A stretch of DNA of 54,863 bases from Treponema sp. (lineage in GTDB: Bacteria > Spirochaetota > Spirochaetia > Treponematales > Treponemataceae): the NCBI GenBank assembly GCA_017963165.1, contig JAGCTZ010000116.1, positions 1 to 54,863 of the forward strand, given 5' to 3'. The notes under the pieces were generated by a model. The model had not been told where the DNA came from. It searched no databases and worked only from the letters and a program-made list of their open reading frames with translations. The number at the start of each line of letters is the position of its first letter. Position 1 is the first letter of the stretch. Shown here in pieces: positions 14,584-23,815 of the stretch. Both the position numbers and the translations under genes were made by a program.

Positions 14584-15138
14584 ATGGCTATAACAGAAAA
14601 AGAACTTATGAAAATTCGGAAACGCTTTGAAAAACAGAATGAACTTATCATGAAGACTTACAGGCGTTTTGGCGACAAATCAATTTTGGAAATGCTTTAT
14701 CTTGACTCGGACGATCCGGAAGAAGTTGCAGAAAAGTTTGGTATAAGCCTTGAAGATGCAGCAGAACTTGTAGAAAAAGACCAATCTGCAAAAGCAGATC
14801 CGATTGGAACGATGGAAGAAGCTTCCAAAAAGGCATCGGCTGCAATTGCAAGTATTTTCGGAATATCAGACAAGGACGAAGAATCGTCTGAGGAAGATGA
14901 AGCAGATGACACCGAAGAGGAAAAAGCTGATTATGAAGATTCAGACGATAATTTCGACGAAGATTATGATGATGATTCCGACAACGATTTTGACCTTTTA
15001 GATCTTCTCAAAAAACCGGAGAAAATCATCGAAGGGCTTTGTTTTCTTGGGGAAGTTATTCAGGACACCTCGGATAAAATCTGCGATGCTCTGGATGAAT
15101 CTGTTGAACGCGTAATGGAGCATGACTTTGATGATTAG
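14584..15138 (+). CDS. Acidic hypothetical protein
   Basis: 184 aa from MAITEKELMK, chosen because AAGGAGG lies eight bases upstream. An in-frame upstream ATG at 14482, with AGGA, would add 34 residues, so a longer form is possible. The N-terminal half is helical with a UBA/HTH-like stretch (DPEEVAEKFGISLEDAAELV). The middle is a strongly acidic run rich in Asp/Glu, and the end is amphipathic (FDLLDLLKKPEKIIEGL). It is likely cytoplasmic and may bind a basic partner. Third gene of the LRAT operon; function unknown. Confidence 0.65.
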   Translation: MAITEKELMKIRKRFEKQNELIMKTYRRFGDKSILEMLYLDSDDPEEVAEKFGISLEDAAELVEKDQSAKADPIGTMEEASKKASAAIASIFGISDKDEESSEEDEADDTEEEKADYEDSDDNFDEDYDDDSDNDFDLLDLLKKPEKIIEGLCFLGEVIQDTSDKICDALDESVERVMEHDFDD

Positions 15139-15298
15139 TATTTTCAGAAAAAACAAATGGCAGATTTGCTATGTTGATAAAATTGGAGCACCTACGAAAA
15201 ATCTGATTGTAACTGCAAAAACTATGGAGCAGGCAAAAGAAAGATTCCGTCAGAGCTTCAATAATAAAACTATTGTAAAAGTTATGATGATTTCTTAA
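15131..15298 (+). CDS. Small hypothetical protein
   Basis: 55 aa, starting MISIFRKNKWQICYVDK. It overlaps the preceding gene (ATGATTAG), with GGAG about ten bases upstream; an in-frame ATG at 15122 would add three residues. It is compact and basic with alternating hydrophobics, as in a small alpha/beta fold. Last gene of the LRAT operon. The gap to 15431 holds a GTCCTCG/CGAGGAC dyad (15312-15355) but no clear terminator. Confidence 0.5.
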   Translation: MISIFRKNKWQICYVDKIGAPTKNLIVTAKTMEQAKERFRQSFNNKTIVKVMMIS

Positions 15299-15431
15299 GC
15301 ATCTATCGCAGTCCTCGGGTTTTCGACTTGTATATGTAAGTATAATTCGAGGACCTGAGTAAACTGTGAATTGAAAGATGTAGTCAGAAAGACGACGAAT
15401 AAAAAAAATAAAAGATTAAATCTGAATCAAA

Positions 15432-16082
15432 CTATTCTTTTATTTCCAGCAGTTCATTTACAGAATTTACAATATAATCTGCGCCGGCATTTTCCAGTTC
15501 TTCACGAGAACCGTAGCCGAACAATACGCCACAGGATTTTAATCCGTTTTTCTTAGCACCTTCTATATCATGAAAACGATCGCCTACCATAAGGACGCAG
15601 GGTTTGTCAGCCTCGCCTAACTTACAGCGTTCAAGAGCATAGGCAATAACTTCGTCTTTTTTACTGCGGGATTCGTCCATAAGGCTTCCGCAAACGAAAT
15701 CAAAATATTTGCCAAGGCCAAAATGTTCAATGATTTTTATTGAATATTCTTCTGGCTTGGAAGTTGCAACAACAAGATGCCTGCCCTGCTTTTTTAGTTT
15801 TTGCAAAAGTTCCGGGATTCCATCGTAAACTTTATTTTCATACAAGCCTTTTGTTGAAAAATATTCGCGGTATTTAGCGACTGCTTCCATTGCCTTGTCG
15901 TGTGAAAAACCAAAGGTTGTTTCAAAGCTGTATGGAAGTGGCGGGCCTATAAGTTTACATAATTCTTCGTAAGACGGAATCTCCAGACCATAAAACTTTA
16001 GCGCATGAATAAACGAGTTTGTTATACCTGTCGCCGGGTCTGTAAGAGTTCCGTCTAAGTCGAAGAAGATATGGGTGAACAT
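15432..16082 (-). CDS. HAD-superfamily hydrolase, phosphoglycolate phosphatase-like
   Basis: 216 aa. HAD motif I is FFDLDGTLTD (7-16, nucleophile Asp), motif II is VATSKP, and the acidic motif IV is VGDRFHDIEGAKKNG. The helical cap between motifs I and II fits the PGP/Gph branch, which removes phosphate from phosphoglycolate or other small phosphoesters. The ATG follows the stop of the outer-membrane protein gene directly, so it is probably carried on the same transcript. The exact substrate cannot be read from sequence. Confidence 0.85.
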   Translation of the reverse strand: MFTHIFFDLDGTLTDPATGITNSFIHALKFYGLEIPSYEELCKLIGPPLPYSFETTFGFSHDKAMEAVAKYREYFSTKGLYENKVYDGIPELLQKLKKQGRHLVVATSKPEEYSIKIIEHFGLGKYFDFVCGSLMDESRSKKDEVIAYALERCKLGEADKPCVLMVGDRFHDIEGAKKNGLKSCGVLFGYGSREELENAGADYIVNSVNELLEIKE

Positions 16083-17453
16083 TTAGAACTTGCCGCCACC
16101 AAGGTTGAAGTTTATTTTCATATAAACTACTGGTGCCTTTTTCCAGTTGCTTACTGTGACGTATGGTCCAAAACCCATTGAAGTATAATCATTGAATGAA
16201 TAATTAAGTGTTGCAGAAAGGATTGTACGTGGAGAATTCTTTACTGAATTGATTCCTTCTTCAACAGCTTTTTGAGTTGCAGCATCCAACCTTGAAAAAA
16301 TAAAAGAATTCTTTGGTGTCTTAAGATCTATAACCTTCGGTTTTGTAAAATTAGTTATACCTAACAATGACAATGATAAATCATCACAACCGAACAATTT
16401 GCTAAAACCTACAGAGAGTGCAAGATTATGACCTTGTGTTCCATATTCGGAAAGCAACTGCATATTCTGGTAATAAAACTGAACATCTGCAAATTCTGAT
16501 GCATCAAAATCATTTCCATCATAATAATACTGAGCAAGCAATGATATATTAGGATCTTCCCAGCTGCGCATAAAGCCTGCAGTAGCTTTGAAAACACTGT
16601 TTTTGTCATCAAAGCTCTGCTTTTCGAGCCATTCACGGTCGCTGCCGTACTGATATACAGCTTCTCCAAACAAAGACCACTTCTTTACACTACCAGAAGC
16701 CGTAAGCATTACACGAGGAGCAGTATTATATTTATATAAGGCTCCTGCTCCAAGTTCCCAACCGCCAGCAACAAATTCACCTTTAACTGCAAGGGCAGTG
16801 TCTCTGGCCTGCCAGGTTCCTTTATCTGGAATTACATAAAACCAGAGATTATTCATTGTACCCGGAATATTTATAAGAGTACGTAAATTCAAGCTTCCAT
16901 CAACCTGTTCATCGCGGTGTTCAGGATCAATGGAAGAAGTGTTTATCATATCGCTTACAGGGCTATAAAAAAGGCCGGTTCCCCAGGTAACAGTATGAAG
17001 TCCAAAACGGAAAGAAACATAGTCACCGGCATTAAAGTCGGTAAACATTTCTTTTACATTTATGACACTGCCTGCAAAAGGATAGTTTAGATTAAAGCGT
17101 GAAAAAAGGCGCAGATCCTGATTTGGTCTGGCATCCAGCGTTATACTTGAACCGAGACTTGGACTTAGCGTTGATTTTTTAAGGTTATCTGCAAATTCTG
17201 TATCTTTTTGATAAAGTGTTGTAGAAAGCGATGCCGAAGCAGAAAGGCTTCCACCAATTTTTACGCTGCCGTTATCAAAAAGCATGCCCTTGCTAAGGTC
17301 TGACTTTGCAGAAACATCTTCAATCTCTTCGATAAGAAAATTATCTCCGCCAAACAAATCATCATCGCTGCCAAAAAGGTCGTCGTCGGATTGGGCACTT
17401 ATGGTTGCGATTGGTAGTAATAAAACTAATAGAATAAGAAATTTTTTTTTCAT
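16083..17453 (-). CDS. Exported outer-membrane beta-barrel-like protein
   Basis: About 456 aa from MKKKFLILLVLLLP, with AAGGAAATG upstream; the more distal ATG lacks a signal-like start. A signal peptide ends near ISAQ. A DDDLFGSDDDLFGG acidic repeat follows, and then long stretches of alternating hydrophobic/aromatic strands ending in YMKINFNLGG, typical of barrel proteins. It lies downstream of the LolA-like, FtsX and ATPase genes and may be the outer-membrane partner or cargo of that system. No named family is recognised. Confidence 0.7.
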   Translation of the reverse strand: MKKKFLILLVLLLPIATISAQSDDDLFGSDDDLFGGDNFLIEEIEDVSAKSDLSKGMLFDNGSVKIGGSLSASASLSTTLYQKDTEFADNLKKSTLSPSLGSSITLDARPNQDLRLFSRFNLNYPFAGSVINVKEMFTDFNAGDYVSFRFGLHTVTWGTGLFYSPVSDMINTSSIDPEHRDEQVDGSLNLRTLINIPGTMNNLWFYVIPDKGTWQARDTALAVKGEFVAGGWELGAGALYKYNTAPRVMLTASGSVKKWSLFGEAVYQYGSDREWLEKQSFDDKNSVFKATAGFMRSWEDPNISLLAQYYYDGNDFDASEFADVQFYYQNMQLLSEYGTQGHNLALSVGFSKLFGCDDLSLSLLGITNFTKPKVIDLKTPKNSFIFSRLDAATQKAVEEGINSVKNSPRTILSATLNYSFNDYTSMGFGPYVTVSNWKKAPVVYMKINFNLGGGKF

Positions 17454-17485
17454 ATACATTTCCTTTTCATTCAGCCCATAGCTCT

Positions 17486-17533
17486 TAGCTTTTAGCAATT
17501 AGCAGCTAATAGCTATTAGCTAGGAGCTAAATG
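17486..17533 (-). repeat. Degenerate TTAGC-type short repeats
   Basis: A run of short units based on TTAGC/TAGCT (for example TTAGCAATTAGC, CTAATAGCTATTAGCTAGGAGC) fills most of the space between the LolA-like gene and the outer-membrane protein gene. It is self-complementary in places. Confidence 0.5.
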
Positions 17534-18298
17534 CTAATTAAGTCCTTCCAGATATGCCTTGGTAAAAATGCGGTCAGGGAGAGTATCAAAGGTGAGATCG
17601 GAAATTACCTGAGTTGTATTTTCGCCCGGGTTTAATTCATCCTTTACGATAATCTGGGTTGGAACATAGCCGGATGGAACCTTGGCATATTTTGGCATAA
17701 GTGTTGTTCGCATAAGACGGTCTGAACCGGAAAAATCCTCATACTTAAGAATAAGGTTCATATCTTTGCGGACATAAATTTTGGATCGTGCATACTGAGG
17801 TTCATTTGTTTTTGCGGAAATTGTGATGATGTAAACTGCCTGCTTACCAAGAAGGCCTTCTTCGAGCCCCGAAATGTCATAATTGATTCTCCAGGTGTTT
17901 TCGTCCTGTTCAATATCGTCAAGACTTACATCTGAGTTACCAAGTGATTCTTTTATAGAAGTATGGCTGAACTTACGGCTGATCGGGTCATAGGCCCAGA
18001 TATTATCATCATCGCGCAAAAAGCCGTTACCCTTGTCTGCTTCCGGGAAAAGCTGAACTAAAGTCATGAGCTTTTTATCGGTACGTTCAAAGATTTTATA
18101 CTGAACGCTTTCTTTTGGTTTGTTCGGTTTTTCTATTAAAAGAGAAACAGTTGCAGAATAGTCTCCGTGGTAGGCAAGAACATCGTCGGTTGCCTCAAGA
18201 ATTGTGAATGCCTTTTCGGTGTCTGCGACAGAAACCTGGGCAAAAAGGCCTGTGACAAAAAAGAGTGTCAGACACAGGGTAATAAATTCTTTTTTCAT
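17534..18298 (-). CDS. Outer membrane lipoprotein-sorting (LolA-like) protein
   Basis: About 254 aa from MKKEFITLCLTLFFV, with GAGGAGAATT upstream. The signal peptide is cleaved near GLFAQ. The mature part has the LolA-like incomplete-barrel pattern of the outer membrane lipoprotein-sorting family: ERTDKKLMTLVQLFPEADKGNGFLR, DDDNIWAYDPISRKF and YARSKIYVRKDMNLI, although no motif proves lipid binding. It lies between two FtsX permeases and an outer-membrane protein, consistent with carrying lipid or lipoprotein across the periplasm. Confidence 0.85.
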   Translation of the reverse strand: MKKEFITLCLTLFFVTGLFAQVSVADTEKAFTILEATDDVLAYHGDYSATVSLLIEKPNKPKESVQYKIFERTDKKLMTLVQLFPEADKGNGFLRDDDNIWAYDPISRKFSHTSIKESLGNSDVSLDDIEQDENTWRINYDISGLEEGLLGKQAVYIITISAKTNEPQYARSKIYVRKDMNLILKYEDFSGSDRLMRTTLMPKYAKVPSGYVPTQIIVKDELNPGENTTQVISDLTFDTLPDRIFTKAYLEGLN

Positions 18299-18320
18299 AT
18301 AAATAATTCTCCTCAATTTG

Positions 18321-18391
18321 GTAAGGCTAAAAATTGCTTTCGCAATTTTTTTAACGCCTTGCTATTTAACACCGGCCGCCAGCGGCCTTAC
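18321..18391 (+). repeat. Repeat C copy 1 (two-hairpin element)
   Basis: The element contains AAAAATTGC-TTTC-GCAATTTTT and GGCCG-CCAG-CGGCC hairpins, with GTAAGGC...GCCTTAC at its borders. A second copy at 39032-39106 shares about 60 bases. The short stem closing the first hairpin differs but still pairs in both copies (AAGGC/GCCTT here, AGACC/GGTCT there). Confidence 0.75.
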
Positions 18392-18394
18392 ACA

Positions 18395-19753
18395 TTACTT
18401 AATTGTTCTCAATGCTTCTGCAGGGCTCAGTTGGGCGGCTTTTTTAGCACTGCCGCGTACGGCCCATGAGGTAAGCACAATAAGCAGAATATACTGAAGT
18501 ATAACAGTTCCAACAGAAACTTTGAATGAGAAATGACCCTTTTCCAGGAAAAGCGACAGGGCTTCGTTACTTACAGGAATCAGATGTACAATTGACATTC
18601 CAATAATTGCAAGAATAAGGCCTGCAACTGCTCCTATTACACAAAGCATAACGGCTTCACTGGTAAAGACTTTTTTCGTATCTTTACCGGTCATTCCAAG
18701 GGCACGCATGGTTCCAATTTCCCGGATGCGTTCGTACAAAACCATTCGGTAAGTGTTAGCCACGCCTATCATTACGATAAGCAGAATAACAATAAGGATT
18801 ATAGTTGCAACAAGGTGAACAATAGTCATTACAGTTTTAATCTGCGGAATCTCATCATAAAGAGTTTCAATAGCGTACATTACACCCTTCCATTCATTTT
18901 CCGGCTTGCGGCTATCTACCTGCTTTTCAATACCCATACCTACATTTGTAGGATTTGTTCTCATTGCCTGGGCACGACTTGTTACGTTTAGTTCAGGATC
19001 TTTATCTGCATCCTGACGGATTCTGTTTTCCAGAGCGATTGCAGCTTTTGTCTGCTGATTTTTATCGCGAAGATAAAGCGAGAACATAGAATAAGAACCT
19101 TCAGGCATTTCTACAATCTTGTTCAAATCTTCAATATCACAGTAAGACTGCATTGTGTTTACAAAGCTGTTTGACTTCATGATTGCAGCAATTTTCATAT
19201 CGGCAACGGCACCCTGTCCGTAAACAGTAGAAGTCGTAAAGATTACATCATCGCCTATCTGAAGATTCATTGACTTGGCAATCTGGTCGCTTATGATAAG
19301 TCCATTTGGAATTGAAGAATCTATTGTTCCGCTTACAAGCTGCATGGATTCTCGCAGGTGTTTTTCATCAAGATCACGGCCATAAACCTGGACTATAGAT
19401 TTTTTTCCGTTGAAAATAATCTGACCACCAGCCATTGTAAAACAGGAATAATAGTCATATTTAATTCCAAGCTCATCTACAATATCTTTGACATAATTTC
19501 GGTCACGAACAATGTTTACAATCTGGACCTTGCCGTTTTCTGTAGAAGGAGGAATCCATTCCAGACCTTCGCAGATTACGTTTCCGCCTACAAGCTGTGT
19601 AATCTGATTTTCAAGGTTACCAACAAGACCTGTTGTAAGTCCGTCTATTGCAGTTACTACAAAAAATCCAAAGGCAATGGCAACAACTAAAACAGCGTTT
19701 CGTCTTTTTTGTCTTGTAAGATTTTTAAGTGAAAAATTTATTGCACCTTTCAT
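18395..19753 (-). CDS. FtsX-like ABC transporter permease (MacB/LolC/E type)
   Basis: 452 aa. An N-terminal transmembrane helix (about 19-39) is followed by a large periplasmic domain and three C-terminal helices with the FtsX signature RIREIGTMRALGM, the coupling segment that meets the ATPase. It is the second permease of a pair: its ATG overlaps the stop of the upstream permease by one base (TAATG). Together with the ATPase and LolA-like protein it forms a Lol/MacB-type mechanotransmission transporter that extracts or exports envelope lipids or lipoproteins. Confidence 0.88.
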   Translation of the reverse strand: MKGAINFSLKNLTRQKRRNAVLVVAIAFGFFVVTAIDGLTTGLVGNLENQITQLVGGNVICEGLEWIPPSTENGKVQIVNIVRDRNYVKDIVDELGIKYDYYSCFTMAGGQIIFNGKKSIVQVYGRDLDEKHLRESMQLVSGTIDSSIPNGLIISDQIAKSMNLQIGDDVIFTTSTVYGQGAVADMKIAAIMKSNSFVNTMQSYCDIEDLNKIVEMPEGSYSMFSLYLRDKNQQTKAAIALENRIRQDADKDPELNVTSRAQAMRTNPTNVGMGIEKQVDSRKPENEWKGVMYAIETLYDEIPQIKTVMTIVHLVATIILIVILLIVMIGVANTYRMVLYERIREIGTMRALGMTGKDTKKVFTSEAVMLCVIGAVAGLILAIIGMSIVHLIPVSNEALSLFLEKGHFSFKVSVGTVILQYILLIVLTSWAVRGSAKKAAQLSPAEALRTIK

Positions 19754-21285
19754 TAGTCGCCTCCGTGATTTAATGCTTTGAGCGGTGTAATCTTAAGGGC
19801 AGAAGAAACCGGATAAAGATTACTGATTAAACTTCCGCAGATTGCAATTACAATTGTTGTAATTATGATTCCGGCTGTTGGTGAGAATCGGAGCAAGCCG
19901 CCACCAAGAATCATTTTTGCAATAGAGTTTGTAATTGTAATGTTCAGCGAGTTGAAAATAAGCATTATTATTGCCGAAAGAATTATTCCAAGCACAGAAG
20001 AAATTGATGTGAGCATAAAAGTTTCGCTTATGAAGAGACTGCGTACAAATTTCTTTTCGGCACCAATGGCACGCATGGTTCCAATTTCGCCGGTTCTTTC
20101 TATTACAGAAACAATCATTGTATTCATTATGATGATGAAAACTACGATTGCCAGAATTGTAATAAGGATGTTGAATACAAGTCCAATTCCTTCTACAGAA
20201 TCTGAATAAGAAGCAGCTGCTTTTTCCCAGTCCATGGCATAAACATCAAGACCAGCTTCCTTGAACTTTTTATTGAGTTCAGCAATGATAGACTTTGTCT
20301 GCAAAGGATTATTTACCTTCATAAGAATATAATGCCAGGCGCCTGAGTCTGTCTGATTGAGCTGGTCACGAAGAGTTGTATCTCCAAGGATGGCATCAAA
20401 ATCATCAAGGCCGCTGCTAAGAAAAGCAGAAGAATCTTCCATTTCAAAATCATCAAAGGATCCGAACAAATCTTCTTCATCAAGACTATTTAGTGACAAG
20501 TCGATTGAATCAGGAATTACGTTTTCAAAATTTGATGCGTAAGTAAGGTCTGCAAAACCTCTGGCAAAATCTGGTTCACAGTAAACAATCTGGAACATGG
20601 CAGAATTTTCATTCGGCGGATTAAATACACCAACAACCTTTGCTTCTCGGATTACATTGCTTGAGCTGGCACCTGCACACAAAACTGTGTCTCCTATATG
20701 AAGCTCGCGGCTATACAAAGATTCATAGGCTTTTTTTACGCGGGTATCAATCATAATTTCGTTGGTACCAGGGGCCGGATAAGTTCCTTCTACAAAGTTT
20801 ACACTTGGGAAAGTATTCCAATAGCTGCCGTCTTCTCCTGCAAAAAGCATGGAAATTGGCAGGTCATCAAAACCAAGATCGTCGCGGTCCTGAAGATTGG
20901 ACAAATCCATTTCTACACCATAAGCAACAAGAATCTGAGCCGAAATAATTTTTGTTTTGCTCTTTATCCCTTCTGTCTGATTAACAATTTCTTCTACCTT
21001 ATCAAGGTCTGGAATTGCAGGCAGTTGAGAAATATCTGTCGTAATAGTAGTTGGAGTTGATCCAAAAATATCATTCATGTATCCCTGTTCGGGATTTTTA
21101 GCAATGGCAATATCTCCTGTGTAATTTGTGCGGAAGTCTTTTTCAAGACCCCGGTTTACAGATTCAAGGAAAGAATTGCCCAATATAACAATTGCTACAC
21201 CAAAAATGAGAAAGCAGGCAATAATAACTGTCTTGGACTTGTGCTCTTTAAGGTTTCGCAAGGCAAGCTTAAATATTTCTTTCAT
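19753..21285 (-). CDS. FtsX-like ABC transporter permease (MacB/LolC/E type)
   Basis: 510 aa. It has an N-terminal helix (about 20-37), a long periplasmic domain with an acidic insertion (LDEEDLFGSFDDFEMEDS), and three C-terminal helices with RTGEIGTMRAIGA. The acidic insertion echoes the DDLFGSDD repeat of the outer-membrane protein in the same cluster, which may be coincidence. Its ATG overlaps the stop of the ATPase gene by one base, so all three are translated together. Confidence 0.88.
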   Translation of the reverse strand: MKEIFKLALRNLKEHKSKTVIIACFLIFGVAIVILGNSFLESVNRGLEKDFRTNYTGDIAIAKNPEQGYMNDIFGSTPTTITTDISQLPAIPDLDKVEEIVNQTEGIKSKTKIISAQILVAYGVEMDLSNLQDRDDLGFDDLPISMLFAGEDGSYWNTFPSVNFVEGTYPAPGTNEIMIDTRVKKAYESLYSRELHIGDTVLCAGASSSNVIREAKVVGVFNPPNENSAMFQIVYCEPDFARGFADLTYASNFENVIPDSIDLSLNSLDEEDLFGSFDDFEMEDSSAFLSSGLDDFDAILGDTTLRDQLNQTDSGAWHYILMKVNNPLQTKSIIAELNKKFKEAGLDVYAMDWEKAAASYSDSVEGIGLVFNILITILAIVVFIIIMNTMIVSVIERTGEIGTMRAIGAEKKFVRSLFISETFMLTSISSVLGIILSAIIMLIFNSLNITITNSIAKMILGGGLLRFSPTAGIIITTIVIAICGSLISNLYPVSSALKITPLKALNHGGD

Positions 21286-22133
21286 TATTTAGACTCCACA
21301 TTGTATACATCAGAGCCTGCTTTGTGCTCATCATTCTTAATATTACCATCAAAAATATGAACTACGTGATCACACATATCTACAATTCGTGAATCATGAG
21401 TTGAGAAAATAAAGGTTGTCAAAAGATCTGGGTCTCGGTTCAAATCCTTCATAAGGGAAAGAATCTGTGCAGAGTTTACAGAGTCAAGATTGGCAGTAGG
21501 TTCATCGGCAAGAATTACAGGGGCTTTTGTAACAAGAGCACGAGCAATTGCTACACGCTGACGCTGACCACCACTAAGTTCACTTGGCTTATGTTTTTCC
21601 CAGTCGGTAAGACCTGTTTTTTCCATAAGATAGTGAATCCATTCTTCCTTTTCTTTTTTGCTGAAGGAATCTACAGGACAAGCAAGGTCCTTATTTTTTG
21701 ATTCCAGGAGAAGCGGGAATTCAATATTTTCATAAACGTTTAAAACCGGAATAAGGTTAAAGGTCTGGAAAATAAAACCCAGCTTAGAACGGCGCAAGCC
21801 TGTAATTCTTTTATCCAGTTTATTTGGAACATTATTTTTGATTTTTTTATTTTTCTTTTCGTTATAGTTGTTCAGACGGCCTGCATCAAGTTCTGTATTT
21901 TCCAGATTAAAACCATCATAAACATCAATTCCGTCTATAATGATTTTACCAGAAGTTGGAAGATCAATAAGTCCAACCATATTAAGGATTGTAGATTTAC
22001 CAGAACCAGAAGGCCCTGAAATTGCGGCAAACTCACCTTTTTCGATGCTGAATGACACCCCTTTTACAGCTTCTACGCGCTGTTTTCCAAGAGGGTATGT
22101 CTTGTGGACATTGTCCAAAGTAATAACAGACAT
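21285..22133 (-). CDS. ABC transporter ATP-binding protein, LolD/MacB-type
   Basis: 282 aa. Walker [10 protein letters not shown] (about 39-47), Q-loop [11 protein letters not shown], signature [15 protein letters not shown], Walker B VILADEPT and the switch His in FSTHD are all intact. Between Walker A and the Q-loop there is a charged Asn/Lys-rich insertion of about 35 residues ([14 protein letters not shown]), longer than in typical LolD proteins of about 230 aa. First gene of the envelope transport operon, with a promoter and a dyad just upstream. Confidence 0.92.
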   Translation of the reverse strand: MSVITLDNVHKTYPLGKQRVEAVKGVSFSIEKGEFAAISGPSGSGKSTILNMVGLIDLPTSGKIIIDGIDVYDGFNLENTELDAGRLNNYNEKKNKKIKNNVPNKLDKRITGLRRSKLGFIFQTFNLIPVLNVYENIEFPLLLESKNKDLACPVDSFSKKEKEEWIHYLMEKTGLTDWEKHKPSELSGGQRQRVAIARALVTKAPVILADEPTANLDSVNSAQILSLMKDLNRDPDLLTTFIFSTHDSRIVDMCDHVVHIFDGNIKNDEHKAGSDVYNVESK

Positions 22134-22157
22134 TACAATCTCCTTTAAGTTTTATAA

Positions 22158-22206
22158 GTATTATTGTACTAATACGATAATACAGTTATTTTTATATTTT
22201 TGTCAA
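22158..22206 (-). promoter_or_regulatory. Promoter and candidate operator of the envelope ABC operon
   Basis: On the reverse strand TTGACA (22206-22201), 18 bases, then TATTAT (22182-22177). Just downstream GTATTA/TAATAC form a dyad (22158-22175) that overlaps the expected start site, as a repressor site would. Confidence 0.6.
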
Positions 22207-22261
22207 GTTAATTATATAACTAATAAGATAATAAAGAAGTTACTAAAAGAAAAGGAAATTC

Positions 22262-22312
22262 TTACGAGGTCTTCGACTGGCTTATGGGCCCTTCGACTTG
22301 CTCAGGGACCAC
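22262..22312 (+). repeat. Repeat A, two adjoining partial copies
   Basis: CTTCGACTGGCTTATGGGCC is followed by CCCTTCGACTTGCTCAGGGA. These are copies of the dispersed repeat A, located between the envelope ABC operon promoter and the end of the amino-acid ATPase gene. Confidence 0.7.
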
Positions 22313-22318
22313 ATAAAA

Positions 22319-23056
22319 TTAAAGTACTGCTCTTAAAAACTGCTGGAGTCTCTCGCACTTAGGATGCTGGAAAATTTGCTCTGGAGTACCCTCTTCTGCA
22401 ATGTAGCCGCCGTCCATGAACATAACACGATCTGCAACCTCGCGGGCAAAGCCCATTTCGTGAGTTACAACAACCATTGTCATTCCTTCGTGGGCAAGAT
22501 CTTTCATTACTTCTAGAACTTCGCCGACCATTTCGGGATCAAGGGCAGAGGTAGGTTCATCAAAAAGCATTACATCAGGATGCATTGCAAGAGAACGGAC
22601 AATAGCAATACGCTGCTTTTGACCACCGCTCAAGGTAGATGGATAAACATCCGCTTTTTCAGGAAGCCCGATACGCTCCAAAAGAGCCTGTGCCTCTGAC
22701 CGGGCTTCTTCTTTTGTCTTAAGTCCAAGCTGAACAGGAGCAAGAGTGATATTTTCCATTACAGTAAGATGCGGAAAAAGATTAAAATGTTGAAAAACCA
22801 TTCCCATTTTCTGACGACATAAATCAAGGTCAGTTTTTGGGTCGGTCATATTGTTATCTTCAAAAATAATTGTACCGCTGTCTGGAGTTTCAAGACGATT
22901 CAAACAGCGCAGGAAGGTACTTTTTCCAGAGCCGGATGGACCAATCACAACTATTTTTTCGCCTTTTTTAATAGTTGTGGATAAATCCTTAATAACATGA
23001 AGATCGCCAAAGCTTATTTTAAGGTTCTTAACTTCTATTAAATTATTATCTGTCAC
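22319..23056 (-). CDS. Polar amino-acid ABC transporter ATP-binding protein (GlnQ-like)
   Basis: About 245 aa from a GTG that overlaps the end of the permease gene; AAAGGAT lies upstream, and the length then matches the family (about 240). An upstream ATG would give an unusual extension lying inside the permease gene. Walker [11 protein letters not shown]-loop [11 protein letters not shown], signature [15 protein letters not shown], Walker [16 protein letters not shown] and switch His VVTHEMGFA are all present, in the exact style of the GlnQ/HisP family. It works with the permease and binding protein upstream. Confidence 0.93.
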   Translation of the reverse strand: MTDNNLIEVKNLKISFGDLHVIKDLSTTIKKGEKIVVIGPSGSGKSTFLRCLNRLETPDSGTIIFEDNNMTDPKTDLDLCRQKMGMVFQHFNLFPHLTVMENITLAPVQLGLKTKEEARSEAQALLERIGLPEKADVYPSTLSGGQKQRIAIVRSLAMHPDVMLFDEPTSALDPEMVGEVLEVMKDLAHEGMTMVVVTHEMGFAREVADRVMFMDGGYIAEEGTPEQIFQHPKCERLQQFLRAVL

Positions 23057-23732
23057 TTTTTGCCATCCTTTTTTCGAGCAATCCGAAAAGCTTTGTAAGA
23101 CCAACTGTAAGAATAAGATAAATTACAGCACAGGTAAGGAGCGGAATCCAGGCGTTGTAAGTTGCATTACGAATCATATCTCCAGCCTTTGTCATATCAC
23201 GAACAGCAATAAAGCTTGCAACAGAAGTTTCCTTAATCAAAACAATAAATTCGCTTGTGTAAGTCGGGAGACAAGCCTTTGCAGCCTGAGGAAAAACAAT
23301 CTTAAAAAGAGTCTGCCATTTGCTCAAGCCAAGGGAACGTCCAGCTTCTGTCTGCCCGCGATCTACACCCTGAATACCTGCACGGAAAATTTCTGTACAA
23401 TATGCCCCGGAATTAAGACCGTATGAAATAATTGCAACTAAAAGCTTTGGAAGACGTAATGGAGCAAAAACAACAAAGTAGAAAATCATAAGCTGGGTTG
23501 CAAGAGGAATACCACGAAGAATTGTTGTATAGACATTTGCTATTCCGCGCAAAATCTTGCTGTCCGAAATTTTCATGAGTGCAAAAATACAGCCAAGAAC
23601 AGTTCCAATAAGAATGGCGCAGATTGCAATAAGCAGAGTGATTCCCAGACCTTCGACAATAAGCATATAGCTTTGGCCGGAAATCATCGTATCATAGAAC
23701 GAGCGTCCCAGATTGGCAAAAAACGAACCCAT
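23046..23732 (-). CDS. Polar amino-acid ABC transporter permease (GlnP/HisM type)
   Basis: 228 aa with about five transmembrane helices and the EAA-type motif typical of this family ([25 protein letters not shown]). [16 protein letters not shown] is the usual HisM/GlnP helix. A GGAGC precedes the ATG. A terminator-like hairpin lies between it and the binding protein gene upstream, so it is likely expressed by readthrough at a lower level. Confidence 0.93.
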   Translation of the reverse strand: MGSFFANLGRSFYDTMISGQSYMLIVEGLGITLLIAICAILIGTVLGCIFALMKISDSKILRGIANVYTTILRGIPLATQLMIFYFVVFAPLRLPKLLVAIISYGLNSGAYCTEIFRAGIQGVDRGQTEAGRSLGLSKWQTLFKIVFPQAAKACLPTYTSEFIVLIKETSVASFIAVRDMTKAGDMIRNATYNAWIPLLTCAVIYLILTVGLTKLFGLLEKRMAKSDR

Positions 23733-23750
23733 TAAAAAGCTCCCTTTACG

Positions 23751-23787
23751 AAAAAAATAAGACCGATAGGATAAACACCTACCGGTC
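23751..23787 (-). terminator. Intergenic terminator/attenuator between binding protein and permease genes
   Basis: On the reverse strand GACCGGTAGG pairs with CCTATCGGTC (10 pairs with one G-U) around a seven-base loop. It is followed by TTATTTTTTT (23760-23751). This would let the binding protein be made in excess over the permease. Confidence 0.75.
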
Positions 23788-23815
23788 CATCTTTAATCAG
23801 ATTATATAATAAAAT

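Noticed and set aside
15312..15355. GTCCTCG/CGAGGAC dyad as a terminator after the LRAT operon
   Set aside because: The loop is about 30 bases long and no T-run follows on either strand.
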